DNA of 14,945 nt, from the NCBI GenBank assembly GCA_946887295.1, contig CAMPKP010000078.1, forward strand, positions 1 to 14,945, written 5' to 3'. Numbering within the stretch: position 1 is the stretch's first letter; the number at the start of each line of letters is the position of its first letter. Shown piece after piece: positions 1-9,300 of this stretch. The position numbers and the translations under genes are program-made. Under the pieces are notes generated by a model. The model saw only the letters and a list, made by a program, of their open reading frames with translations, was not told where the DNA came from and made no database searches. This DNA comes from an uncultured Gemmatimonadota bacterium (GTDB lineage Bacteria > Gemmatimonadota > Gemmatimonadetes > Gemmatimonadales > GWC2-71-9).

Positions 1-691
1 CGGTGGGATCGAACACCGTCTCGAGCGGAAAGGCCGGCACGTAGAACGTGCGGGCGCGCTCGATCAGCAGCGCGCCGTACTCTCCCTGCTTGATCACCAC
101 GCGGCTGGGCCCGTGGTCGAGAATCCACCGTCCCGCACGATGGATGTTCCAGTCGCCGCTCAGCTCGCGCGCCTCGCTGTCGTTCACCATCAGGACGTCG
201 ACCCGGGAGAGGAGCTCCAGCAGGGCGGCCTTCTTGCCCTGGATCCAGTAGTTCATCGTATCGCAGACGACGAGCTTGGGCCGCTGCACCTGCTCGAGGA
301 CGCCGATCTGAAGCTCGGGATCGATGTTGCCGAGGAAGACGTGCTCGGCCGTACGAAACCCGGCCGGGATCTTGGGCTTGAAGTCGGCGAAGACGCCGAG
401 CCGGGTCTCCAGCGTCTCGCGGCTCTGGAGGTCGTAGCTGTACTTCCCTTTCCATCTGAAGCTCTCGCCCCGGGCTCGTTCGACCCCCGACCAATCGATT
501 CCGCGGGCCGCGAGCCGCTCGAGCTCCTCCACCGGGTAGTCGTCCCCGACGACGCCGACCACCTGGACCTGATGGAGCAGCGACCCCGCCACGCTGAAGT
601 ACACCGCGGACCCGCCCAGGGCGTCCGCGGTCTCGCCGAAGGGGGTGAAGATCGAGTCCAGCGCGACGCTGCCGACGACGAGGAGACTCAT
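1..691 (-). CDS. PfkB-family sugar kinase (3' end cut by window edge)
   Basis: This is a ribokinase/PfkB-fold carbohydrate kinase, which would phosphorylate a sugar or nucleoside-like alcohol with ATP in the cytoplasm; the substrate is not evident. Translation from the ATG at 691 gives MSLLVVGSVALDS, a typical first strand. The N-terminal glycine motif follows as LGGSAVYFS (about residues 29-37), with an aromatic where many family members have Asn. Later come GNIDPELQ, VVCDTMNYW and VMVNDSEA, as in a PfkB subfamily of unknown substrate. 230 codons are visible. The frame leaves the window at VFDPT, exactly where the catalytic GAGD anion-hole motif is expected, so the active-site Asp lies outside. 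The start is 4 bases after the argS stop, with no clear ribosome-binding site, which suggests translation coupled to argS. The family call is firm; the specificity is unknown. Confidence 0.9.
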   Translation of the reverse strand, partial: MSLLVVGSVALDSIFTPFGETADALGGSAVYFSVAGSLLHQVQVVGVVGDDYPVEELERLAARGIDWSGVERARGESFRWKGKYSYDLQSRETLETRLGVFADFKPKIPAGFRTAEHVFLGNIDPELQIGVLEQVQRPKLVVCDTMNYWIQGKKAALLELLSRVDVLMVNDSEARELSGDWNIHRAGRWILDHGPSRVVIKQGEYGALLIERARTFYVPAFPLETVFDPT

Positions 692-695
692 CAGG

Positions 696-2339
696 TCACA
701 TCCGATCGGGGGCGGAGATGCCCAGCAGGGTGAGGCCGTTGGCGAGGACGATTCGGGCGGCCCGCGCGAGCAGGAGCCGGGCGCGCTCGGTCTCCGGGCC
801 CTCGGGAGCGCCGACGGCGCGGGTGTGATGGTACCAGCCGTGAACCACGCTGGCCAGCTCGTGCAGGAAGACGGTGATGCGGTGTGGCTCCCGCTCGCGT
901 GCGGCCCTGGCGACGATCTCGGGAAAGGTGACCAGCTTCTTGAGCAGCTCGGTGTCCTGCGGCGCAGGGAGCGCCGGGAGCTCGATGTCGCCGCTGACGG
1001 CCTCCGGCTCGCGCCCTGCGGTGCGGAAGATGCCGCTCAATCGCGCGTGCGCCATCTGCACGTAGAAGACGGGGTTCTCGTCGGTCTGCTTCTTGGCCAG
1101 CTCGATGTCGAAGTCGAGCGGGCTGGCGCCCTTCCGGGCCAGGAAGAAGTAGCGGGCCGCGTCCACCCCGACCTCGTCCACCAGGTCCCTCAGGGTGACG
1201 AACTCGCCGGAACGCTTCGACATCTTCACCTCTTGGCCCTCGCGCATCACCTTGACGAGCTGCACCAGCTCCACGCCGAAGAAGTCCGGCGGGTAGCCCA
1301 GGGCCAGGAGCACCGCCCGCATCCGCGGGATGTACCCGTGGTGGTCGGCGCCCCAAACGTCGATAGCGCGGTCGAAGCCGCGCTCGTGCTTGTCGATGTG
1401 ATACGCGACGTCGGGCACCAGGTAGGTGAGCGACCCGTCGCTCTTGCGGAGCACCCGGTCCTTGTCGTCGCCGAACTGCGTGGTGCGGAGCCAGAGCGCG
1501 CCCTCGGCCTCGTAGGTGAGGCCGCGCGCGTTCAGAAGCGCGATGGCCTGCTCGACGCGGCCGGCGTCGTAGATCGCCTGCTCCGAGCTCATCACGTCGA
1601 AGCGAACGCCGAAATCCGCCAGGTCGCGATCCTGCTCCTCGCGCTGCAGGCTGATGCCGAGCGCTCGCGAGCGCCGGATGCCTTCCTCATCGGGAAGCCG
1701 GGCGAAGTCGGCGCCCTCGCGGGCCAGCACCTCCCGCGCGTTCTCCCGGAGGTACTCGCCGTGGTAGCCCCCTTCGGGGATCTCGGCCGGCAGTCCGGCC
1801 TCCTGCTTGATCCGGGCCCAGAGGCTGGCGGCCAGCCGGTCGATCTGGACGCCGGCGTCGTTGATGTAGAACTCCCGGGTCACCGCGTGCCCGGTCCACT
1901 CGTAGAGCGCGGCGATCGCGTCACCCAGCGCGGCGCCGCGGCCGTGCCCGACATGCAGCGGCCCGGTCGGATTGGCCGAGACGAACTCGACGTTGACCTT
2001 GAGCCCCGCGCCGGTCGTGGCGCGGCCGTAGGCCGGTCCCCGCTCGAGAATCTCGGCGACCGCGCCGGCGAGCTGATTCTGGGCCAGCCAGAAATTGATG
2101 AAGCCGGGGCCGGCGATCTCGGTGCGGGAGACCAGGGTGGGGGGAAATCGGAGCTCGCCGACGACCCGGGCGGCCATCTCGCGTGGGTTGGTCCGCTCCC
2201 GCCGCGCGAGCAGCATGGCGAGGTTGGTCGCGAGGTCCCCATGGCCGGTGTCACGAGGCCGCTCGAGGACGAACTCCAGGCCGTCGGCACCGAACCCGGC
2301 GGCTACGCGCTCCAGCTCGGCGCGGATCGCGTCGCTCAC
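696..2339 (-). CDS. argS: Arginyl-tRNA synthetase (class I)
   Basis: Charges tRNA-Arg with arginine using ATP in the cytoplasm. The 547-residue product is close to the usual ArgS length. In order: an N-terminal tRNA-recognition domain (about 1-100); the Rossmann catalytic core with the HIGH signature as HVGH at 129-132 inside NPTGPLHVGHGRG; YINDAG at 158-163; the KMSKS loop as KMSKR at 372-376; and a DALR-type anticodon-binding helical domain (about 425-547). All key motifs are intact. The start is GTG at 2339-2337, overlapping the fmdB stop as GTGA. Upstream in-frame codons read through fmdB in another frame and do not look like ArgS. AAGGAG sits directly on the start codon (zero spacing), so initiation probably depends on ribosomes finishing fmdB. 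The next gene, the PfkB kinase, starts 4 bases after the stop. Confidence 0.97.
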   Translation of the reverse strand: MSDAIRAELERVAAGFGADGLEFVLERPRDTGHGDLATNLAMLLARRERTNPREMAARVVGELRFPPTLVSRTEIAGPGFINFWLAQNQLAGAVAEILERGPAYGRATTGAGLKVNVEFVSANPTGPLHVGHGRGAALGDAIAALYEWTGHAVTREFYINDAGVQIDRLAASLWARIKQEAGLPAEIPEGGYHGEYLRENAREVLAREGADFARLPDEEGIRRSRALGISLQREEQDRDLADFGVRFDVMSSEQAIYDAGRVEQAIALLNARGLTYEAEGALWLRTTQFGDDKDRVLRKSDGSLTYLVPDVAYHIDKHERGFDRAIDVWGADHHGYIPRMRAVLLALGYPPDFFGVELVQLVKVMREGQEVKMSKRSGEFVTLRDLVDEVGVDAARYFFLARKGASPLDFDIELAKKQTDENPVFYVQMAHARLSGIFRTAGREPEAVSGDIELPALPAPQDTELLKKLVTFPEIVARAAREREPHRITVFLHELASVVHGWYHHTRAVGAPEGPETERARLLLARAARIVLANGLTLLGISAPDRM

Positions 2340-2674
2340 TCCTTGGAGGCCTTCCCCCCGCCCTTGCCCTCGGACGGCTTGGACGAGGAGGTCTCCGGCT
2401 TCGCCTTGGCCTCCTTGCCCCCGCCTTCGCTCTTGCTGTCGGAGGGCTTCTCCGCGGCCGGCTTCTCGGACTCGGCCTTCCGAGGTCCCTTGCCGTCCTT
2501 GCCGTAGTCGGTGATGTAGAAGCCGCTGCCGCGGAAGACCAGGCCGGCGCCGCCCGAGATCTTTCTGGTGGCGAGCTTGCCGCACACCGGGCACTTGGCG
2601 CGGGGCTTGTCGGTCATCTTCTGGAACTTCTCGAAGGCGTGGCCTTCAGGGCATTCGTACTCGTAGGTCGGCAT
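2336..2674 (-). CDS. FmdB-type putative regulatory protein, zinc ribbon with charged tail
   Basis: A 112-residue protein that opens with MPTYEYECPEGH, the hallmark start of the FmdB/CxxC_CXXC_SSSS zinc-ribbon family. The family is named after a putative regulator in methylotrophs, but its biochemical role is mostly unknown. The first zinc knuckle differs from the usual CxxCGH: here it is C8-P-E-G-H12, one residue shorter and without the second Cys, so H12 may act as ligand. The second knuckle is normal (C28-P-V-C31). FRGSGFYITDY (about 48-58) is the conserved core end. From about residue 60 to the end the chain is low-complexity, rich in Lys, Glu, Ser and Gly, and probably disordered. The start is ATG at 2674; it overlaps argS by 4 bases. 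It is probably the first gene of an fmdB-argS-pfkB unit. Confidence 0.85.
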   Translation of the reverse strand: MPTYEYECPEGHAFEKFQKMTDKPRAKCPVCGKLATRKISGGAGLVFRGSGFYITDYGKDGKGPRKAESEKPAAEKPSDSKSEGGGKEAKAKPETSSSKPSEGKGGGKASKE

Positions 2675-2710
2675 CGGCGCTCGCTGGGGGTTAAACGAAA
2701 TCAGCCTAGT

Positions 2711-2739
2711 AACTTAGCCGAATCGTAAAAGTGGTTCAA
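2711..2739 (-). promoter_or_regulatory. Possible sigma70-like promoter for fmdB-argS-pfkB
   Basis: On the minus strand, TTGAAC (2739-2734) and TAAGTT (2716-2711) are separated by exactly 17 bases in a locally AT-rich pocket of otherwise very GC-rich DNA, about 37 bases before the fmdB ATG. The -10 box matches TATAAT at only three positions. The site lies just after a hairpin that follows the mutase gene, a sensible place for a new transcription unit. This is a consensus match by eye only. Confidence 0.35.
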
Positions 2740-2742
2740 GCA

Positions 2743-2771
2743 GCCGCTTCGGGTGGCCCGCAAGGAACGGC
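2743..2771 (-). terminator. Imperfect hairpin after the mutase gene, possible terminator
   Basis: Just downstream of the mutase stop, the minus strand can fold as GCCG, a UUC bulge, CUU, a bulged G and CGGG, then a CCA loop, CCCG, AAG and CGGC: about 11 pairs with bulges. A run of four T occurs only about 12 bases later, so it is not a textbook intrinsic terminator. It could be a weak terminator or an RNA 3' end stabiliser. The 104-base gap to fmdB is the longest in the minus-strand run. Confidence 0.35.
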
Positions 2772-2778
2772 AACGACG

Positions 2779-4314
2779 CTACGCGGGGCGATAGACCCCC
2801 CACGCGGCTCGCAGCGTATCGCTGATCTCGCCGAGAGTGGCGCGGGCCCTCACGGCGTCGAGAATGGGAGGCATGAGCGACTGGGCGCCTTCCGCCGCGG
2901 CGCGGACCCGCGTCAAGGCGTGCGCTGCCGCCGCTGCATCTCTCCCCTGCTTCACCCGTTCCAGCCGGTCCCGCTGATCGAGCTCCAGCGCCGAGAAGTC
3001 CGGGGCCTCGATCCTGGGGGGCGGGGACGTGTCCGTGAAGCGATTCACCCCCACCACGACGTCCTCCCCGCTCTCCTGCCGCTTCTGCAGCTCGTAGGCG
3101 CTCCGTGCGATCGCCTCCTGGAAGTACCCGCGCTCGATCGCCTTCGCCGCACCGCCCAGGCCGTCCACTTCCGCGATCAGGGCCCGTGCGGCGGCCTCGA
3201 TCTCGTCCGTCAGGGTCTCGACGTAGTAGCTGCCCGCCAGCGGATCCACGACACCCGGCACCCCGCTTTCGTAGGCGATCACCTGCTGGGTTCGGAGCGC
3301 CAGCGTCGCCGACTGCTCCGTCGGCAGCGCGAGGGCCTCGTCGTACCCGTTGGTGTGGAGCGACTGGGTCCCTCCCAGAACCGCCGCCAGCGCCTGCAGG
3401 GTCACGCGGACGACGTTGTTCAGCGGCTGCTGCGCCTGGAGGGTGACGCCGCCGGTCTGGGTGTGGAACCGCAGCCGCGCGGTGGCATCGCCCGCGCCGA
3501 AGCGCTCGCGCACCAGCCGGGCCCAGAGTCGGCGCGCCGCCCGGAACTTCGCCGCCTCCTCGAACAGGTCGTTGTGGCTCGCGAAGAAGAACGAGAGCCG
3601 GGGCCCGAACGCGTCCACCGCGAGCCCGGCCTGCACCGCCACGCGCACGTACTCCAGCGCGTTCGCGAGCGTGAATCCCACCTCCTGCACCGCCGTCGCG
3701 CCCGCCTCCCGCATGTGGTAGCCGCTGATGGAGATGGGATTGAAGCTCATGCCCTCGTCGGACACGAAGCGGAAGATGTCCGCCACCAGCCGGAGCGAGG
3801 GCCCGGGCGGATAGATGTAGGTGCCCCGCGCCACGTACTCCTTCAGCACGTCGTTCTGCACCGTCCCGGTGAGCTTCGTCCGGGGCACTCCCTGCTCCTC
3901 CCCCACCACGATGTACATCGCCAGCAGAATCGCGGCGGTGGCGTTGATCGTCATGGAGGTGGAGACGCGGTCGAGGGGAATGTCGCGGAAGAGGTCGGCG
4001 AGATCGTCCACGGTGTCGATCGCCACGCCGACGCGGCCGACTTCCCCGTGCGCCATCGGGTGATCGGAGTCGTAGCCCATCTGGGTGGGCAGATCGAACG
4101 CGGTGGAGAGCCCGCTCTGGCCGGCGGCGAGCAGCTGCCGAAACCGCTGGTTCGTCTGTCGCGCGGTGCCGAACCCGGCATACTGCCGCATGGTCCAGAG
4201 CCGCGAGGTGTACATCTCGGGATAGACCCCGCGGGTGAACGGGAACTCCCCCGGCCGGCCCAGATCGACATCCGGATCCCCGGCCCAGTCGCCCGGGCCG
4301 TACAGCTTCTTCAC
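2779..4314 (-). CDS. Methylmalonyl-CoA mutase, catalytic (large) subunit without B12-binding domain
   Basis: Interconverts (R)-methylmalonyl-CoA and succinyl-CoA with adenosylcobalamin, in propionyl-CoA breakdown or formation. The 511-residue product is the TIM-barrel catalytic domain alone: FPFTRGVYP (24-32), [10 protein letters not shown] (41-50), [10 protein letters not shown] (119-128), RGTYIYPP (163-170), ISGYH (196-200), LRFHTQTGG and a C-terminal helical tail. Y45, R163 and H200 align at a constant offset of 44 with Tyr89, Arg207 and His244 of Propionibacterium mutase. The Tyr/Arg pair indicates methylmalonyl-CoA rather than isobutyryl-CoA (Phe/Gln) or 2-hydroxyisobutyryl-CoA (Ile/Gln) specificity. 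No DxHxxG cobalamin motif is present, so a separate B12 subunit is required and none is in this window. The start is GTG at 4314, overlapping the fbp stop as GTGA; longer reading upstream runs antiparallel to no family sequence and is out of frame with fbp. Confidence 0.93.
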   Translation of the reverse strand: MKKLYGPGDWAGDPDVDLGRPGEFPFTRGVYPEMYTSRLWTMRQYAGFGTARQTNQRFRQLLAAGQSGLSTAFDLPTQMGYDSDHPMAHGEVGRVGVAIDTVDDLADLFRDIPLDRVSTSMTINATAAILLAMYIVVGEEQGVPRTKLTGTVQNDVLKEYVARGTYIYPPGPSLRLVADIFRFVSDEGMSFNPISISGYHMREAGATAVQEVGFTLANALEYVRVAVQAGLAVDAFGPRLSFFFASHNDLFEEAAKFRAARRLWARLVRERFGAGDATARLRFHTQTGGVTLQAQQPLNNVVRVTLQALAAVLGGTQSLHTNGYDEALALPTEQSATLALRTQQVIAYESGVPGVVDPLAGSYYVETLTDEIEAAARALIAEVDGLGGAAKAIERGYFQEAIARSAYELQKRQESGEDVVVGVNRFTDTSPPPRIEAPDFSALELDQRDRLERVKQGRDAAAAAHALTRVRAAAEGAQSLMPPILDAVRARATLGEISDTLRAAWGVYRPA

Positions 4315-5354
4315 AGCGCCGGCTGGACGACCGGGCCGCTCGCCCGAGCGGACTCCGTCCGTCTGAGGGTGTCGGCGACGAAGCCGACGTCCTCCCGGGA
4401 CCCGATCACGAGCGGGGTGCGCTGGTGGAGGTTGTGGGGAACGATGTCGAGGATGCGGTTCAACCCGTCGGTGGCCGAGCCTTCGGCCTGCTCGGCGATG
4501 AACGCCATCGGGCTGGCCTCGTAGAGCAGCCGCAGCTTGCCGCCGGGATTGCGGGTGTCGGCGGGATAGAGGAAGATGCCGCCGGCGATGAGATTGCGAT
4601 GAAAGTCCGCCACCAGCGACCCGATGTAGCGGCTGTTCTTCGGCTTCATCAGGTCGGGCACGTCGCCCTTGAGACCCCGCACCGCGGCCTGCATGGGGCG
4701 GTCCCACCGGCCGAAGTTGCTCTCGTTCACGCTGTAGTACATCCCGATCCGCGGGGTCACGATCTTGGGATGGGACAGGAGAAACTCTCCGATCGTGGGA
4801 TCGAGCGTGAACCCGTGCACCCCCTGGCCCGTGGTGTAGACCAGCATCGTGCTGGACCCGTACATCACGTAGCCCGACGCCACCTGCTTGCATCCAGGCT
4901 GGAGCACGTCGCCTACGGTGCCGCGGCCTTCCATGCTCACCCGGCGATAGATGCTGAAGATCGTGCCGACCGCGGCGTTGACGTCGATGTTGGAGGAGCC
5001 GTCGAGGGGATCGAAAAGAACCGCGTACTTGCCGACCGGATACTCGGGGGGAACCGGCACGATGTCCTCGTCTTCCTCCGAGGCCATCACGCACACCCGG
5101 CCGGTGTGGTTGAGGCAGTTCTTCATGGTCTCGTTGGCGATGATGTCGAGCTTCTGCTGCTCCTCGCCCTGCACGTTCTTGGCGCCCGCCGCTCCGAGGA
5201 TGTTCACCAGACCGGCGCGTCGAATCGCCGCCGCGATGATCTTGGCCGCGAGGGCGATGTCGTAGAGCAGATTCGACAGCTCGCCGGTGGCCTCGGGATA
5301 GCGGTGCTCCTGGTCGAAGATGAACCGCTCGATGGTGGTCACGGACGTCTGCAC
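4311..5354 (-). CDS. fbp: Class I fructose-1,6-bisphosphatase
   Basis: Hydrolyses fructose 1,6-bisphosphate to fructose 6-phosphate, the committed step of gluconeogenesis (cytoplasmic, Mg-dependent). The 347-residue product aligns along its length with the class I enzyme: ATGELSNLL near the N-terminus, [18 protein letters not shown], the metal-binding [59 protein letters not shown] and the C-terminal [12 protein letters not shown]. The start is GTG at 5354, which matches the expected N-terminus. An ATG slightly upstream is out of frame. No Shine-Dalgarno is visible; instead a GC palindrome (GGGGCCCC, 5355-5362) abuts the start and could hold it in a hairpin. It lies 37 bases after comEC and overlaps the mutase gene by 4 bases, so the two are probably co-translated. 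The C-terminal 15 residues or so extend a little beyond the E. coli protein. Confidence 0.97.
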   Translation of the reverse strand: MQTSVTTIERFIFDQEHRYPEATGELSNLLYDIALAAKIIAAAIRRAGLVNILGAAGAKNVQGEEQQKLDIIANETMKNCLNHTGRVCVMASEEDEDIVPVPPEYPVGKYAVLFDPLDGSSNIDVNAAVGTIFSIYRRVSMEGRGTVGDVLQPGCKQVASGYVMYGSSTMLVYTTGQGVHGFTLDPTIGEFLLSHPKIVTPRIGMYYSVNESNFGRWDRPMQAAVRGLKGDVPDLMKPKNSRYIGSLVADFHRNLIAGGIFLYPADTRNPGGKLRLLYEASPMAFIAEQAEGSATDGLNRILDIVPHNLHQRTPLVIGSREDVGFVADTLRRTESARASGPVVQPAL

Positions 5355-5391
5355 GGGGCCCCCGGGTGATGATTCGACATGGGTGAGGCGC

Positions 5392-7641
5392 TCACTTCGC
5401 GCGCGTCACCGGGTAACTCGCCATTCCCTGCGCGGTGGACACCGTCATCGTCATGCCGTCGGTCGAGACGCTCACGTTCCCCTCACGGTCGGTTCGGAAG
5501 ACCCGCACCCCGCGCGACTCGAGCCGCGCCACGGTTTCGGGTGCGGGGTGGCCGTAGTCGTTCCGGCCGACCGAGATCACCGCCGCCAGAGGGCGCAGGG
5601 AGTCGAGCAGCTCCCCGCCCGTGCTTCCCCGGCTGCCGTGATGCCCCACCTTGAGAAGGTCCACCTGGCCGACCCTGCCGCGGAGCGCGGCCTCGGCCGG
5701 GAACCCCGCATCGCCGGTGAAGAGCGCCTCGAAGCCGCCGTACCTGACGAGCAGGACCACCGAGTCCTCGTTCACGTCGTCACCCCACCCGGACCAGTCG
5801 GAAGCGGGATGGAGCACGGCGAGCTCCACGCCATCGAGCACGAGACGCTCGCCCGCGCGGGCAGGGTGCCACGCAATGCCGTCGTGCGCCAGCCGCGTGA
5901 GCAGCGCGGCATAGGCAGGGTCCGGGACGGGCCCGCCCGGCTCGATGATCAGCCCCACCGGAAATCGGCCGAGCAGGCCGGGCACGCCGCCCACATGATC
6001 GGCATGCGCGTGGGAGACGACGATCGCGGCCAGCGCCCGGACGCCCCGCCGCGCCAGAAAGGGAGCGACCACTCGGCGACCGGCGTCGTCGCGCTCTCCT
6101 GCGGGGCCGGCATCTATCACGATCCAGCGATTGCCCGGAGTGCGGAGGACAGCCCCATCACCCTGCCCTACGTCGAGAAAATGTAACGTGAGGCCCCGAC
6201 CGCCGTCAGGCGAGCCGAGGGCGGCGAGCGGGACGATGCCGATCCACAGGCCGGCCGCCAGGGTCCAGCCGAGGCGCCGGCCAGCCTCCCCGAGCGTGTT
6301 GCGCTCGCCCATGATCCAGAGCGCCAGCGACAGCACGCCGATCCAGGGCAACACCCCGCGCGGCATCCCCGGCTCGACCATGACCACGCCGGCCGGAACC
6401 GCTGCGCCCGCGACGGCGCTGAGCTCCAGCAGATGCAACCCGAGGCCGGCGCCGGCTGCCAGCGCCTCGGCGGCCGCCTGCCATAGCGGGAGGAGGATCA
6501 GGCTGGCCAGCACGCCGGGGACCGCGACCGCCGCCAGGGGAATCGCCGGGAAGTTGAGGAGGAGTCCGGCGAGTGCCACGGTCCCCAGAAATGCAGCGGT
6601 GATCGGCGCGGTGGCGAGGGTGGCCCCCAGCGAGGAGGCCGCGGTCCGCGCCCAGAAGCCGGTTCCCAGCGCCCGGTCCGACCATCGGGTGAAGGTGGAG
6701 GCACCCCAGAGCGCGGCGGCGGACAGCCAGCCTCCGAGGTCGAGCGCCGCCCAGGGGTCCACCAGCAGCACGGCAAGGCAGGTGGCCGCGAGGAGCGCGT
6801 TCGTCTGCACGTGCCGCTGCCGCGTCCGGCAGCGGGCCACCGCGACCGCGAGTGCCGCCGCCCGCGCTGCCGGTGCCGGCCAGCCGAGGAAGGCGACGTA
6901 GGCGGCGCTCACTCCCGCCGCGACGACCAGGGCGGTGGAGCGAGTCATCCGCGCCAGCCGGCAGAACAGGAAGACCCAGGCGGTGATGAGACCGACGTGA
7001 AATCCGGAGATCGAAAGGAGATGAACCAGGCCCGAGCGCGCGAACCGGTCCTGCAGCTCGGGATCGATGCCTCCCCGACGGCCGAGCACCAGCGCGTCCA
7101 CCATTCCGGCCCTGGCGCCGTACAGCCGGTGGCTCGCGGCGAAGAGGTAGTTGCGCAGCCGGTCGGCCGGCCCTGAGTGCGACTCCACCACGCTGGTCTC
7201 GGTGATCAGCAGCATTCCTTCGGGCCGCCCGCCGAGTCCGGTGCGCGGAACCCACCGGCCGACGACTGTGGCCAGTGCCCCGGCCGCGACGGGCCGGCCC
7301 CTCGGCCACCGCGCAGACAGCCTTCCTCGGCAGGAGGCGTGCGGCGCCACCGCGATCCGGCCGCCGGATGCGTCGGCCGGCTCCAGGACCCTCACCCGGG
7401 ACCGGATCAGCCCGGCGGGCATTCGCGCCACGCACTGCCCCCGCGCGAGCGCGACCGCCAGCTCGCCGCCCAGCCGGCCGGCGAGCATTCCGCCCGCGGA
7501 GAGCACCGCCGCCGGTCGCCCGGTGAGCGCCAGACCGAGCGACACGGCGGTGACGCCGGCCGGGCTCCCAAAACGCAGAAGGCCGGTCGCGAGACCGGCC
7601 CAGTAGGTGGCGGTGAAGAGGACGGCGGGCCGCGGTCTCAC
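5392..7641 (-). CDS. comEC: ComEC/Rec2 DNA-uptake channel with metallo-beta-lactamase domain
   Basis: The inner-membrane channel that brings single-stranded DNA into the cytoplasm in natural transformation. The 749 residues have the full architecture. First come N-terminal membrane segments and a DUF4131-like extracytoplasmic region (about 1-180). Next is the competence domain with [11 protein letters not shown] (209-219) and many transmembrane helices, with NFPAIP at 363-368 (to about 475). Last is a C-terminal metallo-beta-lactamase-like domain starting at [11 protein letters not shown] (about 486-496), with the metal site HAHADH (544-549), NEDSVVL (624-630), FTGD (641-644) and GHHGS (666-670). 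The histidine/aspartate set looks complete, so this domain could be an active nuclease, as proposed for other ComEC proteins. The start is GTG at 7641, 13 bases after comFB, with no strong ribosome-binding site. The spacing suggests co-expression with comFB. Confidence 0.95.
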   Translation of the reverse strand: MRPRPAVLFTATYWAGLATGLLRFGSPAGVTAVSLGLALTGRPAAVLSAGGMLAGRLGGELAVALARGQCVARMPAGLIRSRVRVLEPADASGGRIAVAPHASCRGRLSARWPRGRPVAAGALATVVGRWVPRTGLGGRPEGMLLITETSVVESHSGPADRLRNYLFAASHRLYGARAGMVDALVLGRRGGIDPELQDRFARSGLVHLLSISGFHVGLITAWVFLFCRLARMTRSTALVVAAGVSAAYVAFLGWPAPAARAAALAVAVARCRTRQRHVQTNALLAATCLAVLLVDPWAALDLGGWLSAAALWGASTFTRWSDRALGTGFWARTAASSLGATLATAPITAAFLGTVALAGLLLNFPAIPLAAVAVPGVLASLILLPLWQAAAEALAAGAGLGLHLLELSAVAGAAVPAGVVMVEPGMPRGVLPWIGVLSLALWIMGERNTLGEAGRRLGWTLAAGLWIGIVPLAALGSPDGGRGLTLHFLDVGQGDGAVLRTPGNRWIVIDAGPAGERDDAGRRVVAPFLARRGVRALAAIVVSHAHADHVGGVPGLLGRFPVGLIIEPGGPVPDPAYAALLTRLAHDGIAWHPARAGERLVLDGVELAVLHPASDWSGWGDDVNEDSVVLLVRYGGFEALFTGDAGFPAEAALRGRVGQVDLLKVGHHGSRGSTGGELLDSLRPLAAVISVGRNDYGHPAPETVARLESRGVRVFRTDREGNVSVSTDGMTMTVSTAQGMASYPVTRAK

Positions 7642-7654
7642 CGCGACGCCGGGT

Positions 7655-7941
7655 CTAGGGCTGCTGCGGGACCCGACCCCGGATGCCGCAGCGCGGCGCC
7701 AAGGAGATCTTGCGCAGACCCTCCATCATGGCCACCTCGATCGCGGCGCGACTCTGCTCCTTCTCCAGGTTGACCTCGGTCACCGCCGAGCCGGTGGTGC
7801 TCGAGACGTACCGCGCCGGAATCCGGTTCAAGGTGTAGACCAGCGCGTCCTCCCGGCAGACCTGGCATCCGCAGAACTCGGGGAAATGCGGGCGCATCGC
7901 ATCGTAGGCCGCCACGACGTGCTCTTCGACCAGGTTGTGAA

Positions 7942-7945
<4 letters not shown>
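7655..7945 (-). CDS. ComFB-family protein (late competence / cyclic-dinucleotide receptor family)
   Basis: A 96-residue protein matching the ComFB family. The core is CGCQVCREDALVYTLNRIPARYV (from residue 25), closely resembling the CTCQVC...DVLALSLN...PSYV block of Bacillus subtilis ComFB as I recall it. C25, C27, C30 and a late C86 could bind zinc. N-terminal IHNLVEEHV fits the family's first helix. In Bacillus comFB lies in the comF operon with no clear uptake role; more recent reports describe ComFB proteins binding cyclic dinucleotides in cyanobacteria and other bacteria. The start is GTG at 7945, overlapping the miaB stop as GTGA. comEC follows 13 bases after the stop. Position directly before the DNA channel gene supports a competence role, structural or regulatory. 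The family call is firm; ligand binding is inferred. Confidence 0.88.
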
Positions 7946-9255
<1,310 letters not shown>

Positions 9256-9267
9256 GGAGAGAAGATA

Positions 9268-9299
9268 GCGGTTGGAAACTCACATCGGGGGACCACCGC
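9268..9299 (-). terminator. Weak stem-loop between the barrel gene and miaB
   Basis: Immediately after the barrel gene's TGA, the minus strand reads GCGGTGG (9299-9293), a 17-base loop, then CCAACCGC (9275-9268): five pairs, a bulged A and two more pairs. It is followed by a pyrimidine-rich TATCTTCTCTCC up to the miaB ATG. The position fits a transcript 3' end or processing site. The stem is short and the loop long, so this is tentative. Confidence 0.25.
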
Positions 9300-9300
9300 C

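Noticed and set aside
645..2507. A 620-codon open frame on the + strand opposite argS and fmdB.
   Set aside because: ArgS on the minus strand has all its motifs; the + frame shows no domain or plausible start region.
2340..2594. Longer ArgS starting near 2594.
   Set aside because: The added residues are an out-of-frame reading of fmdB; ArgS similarity begins at the GTG at 2339.
2779..4314. Isobutyryl-CoA or 2-hydroxyisobutyryl-CoA mutase identity for the mutase.
   Set aside because: The specificity positions are Tyr45 and Arg163 (Tyr89/Arg207 equivalents), as in methylmalonyl-CoA mutase, not Phe/Gln or Ile/Gln.
2731..4524. A 597-codon open frame on the + strand opposite the mutase gene.
   Set aside because: The minus-strand mutase matches its family throughout; the + frame is a low-complexity Arg/Gly/His shadow.
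4315..5094. An N-terminal extension of the mutase frame to a start near 5094.
   Set aside because: The extension lies within fbp in another frame, is Arg/Gly-rich with no mutase similarity, and the GTG at 4314 makes a standard GTGA junction.
5355..5366. GGGGCCCC/CCCGGG palindrome before fbp as an operator.
   Set aside because: Short all-GC palindromes are expected by chance at this base composition; noted only as possible start-codon structure.
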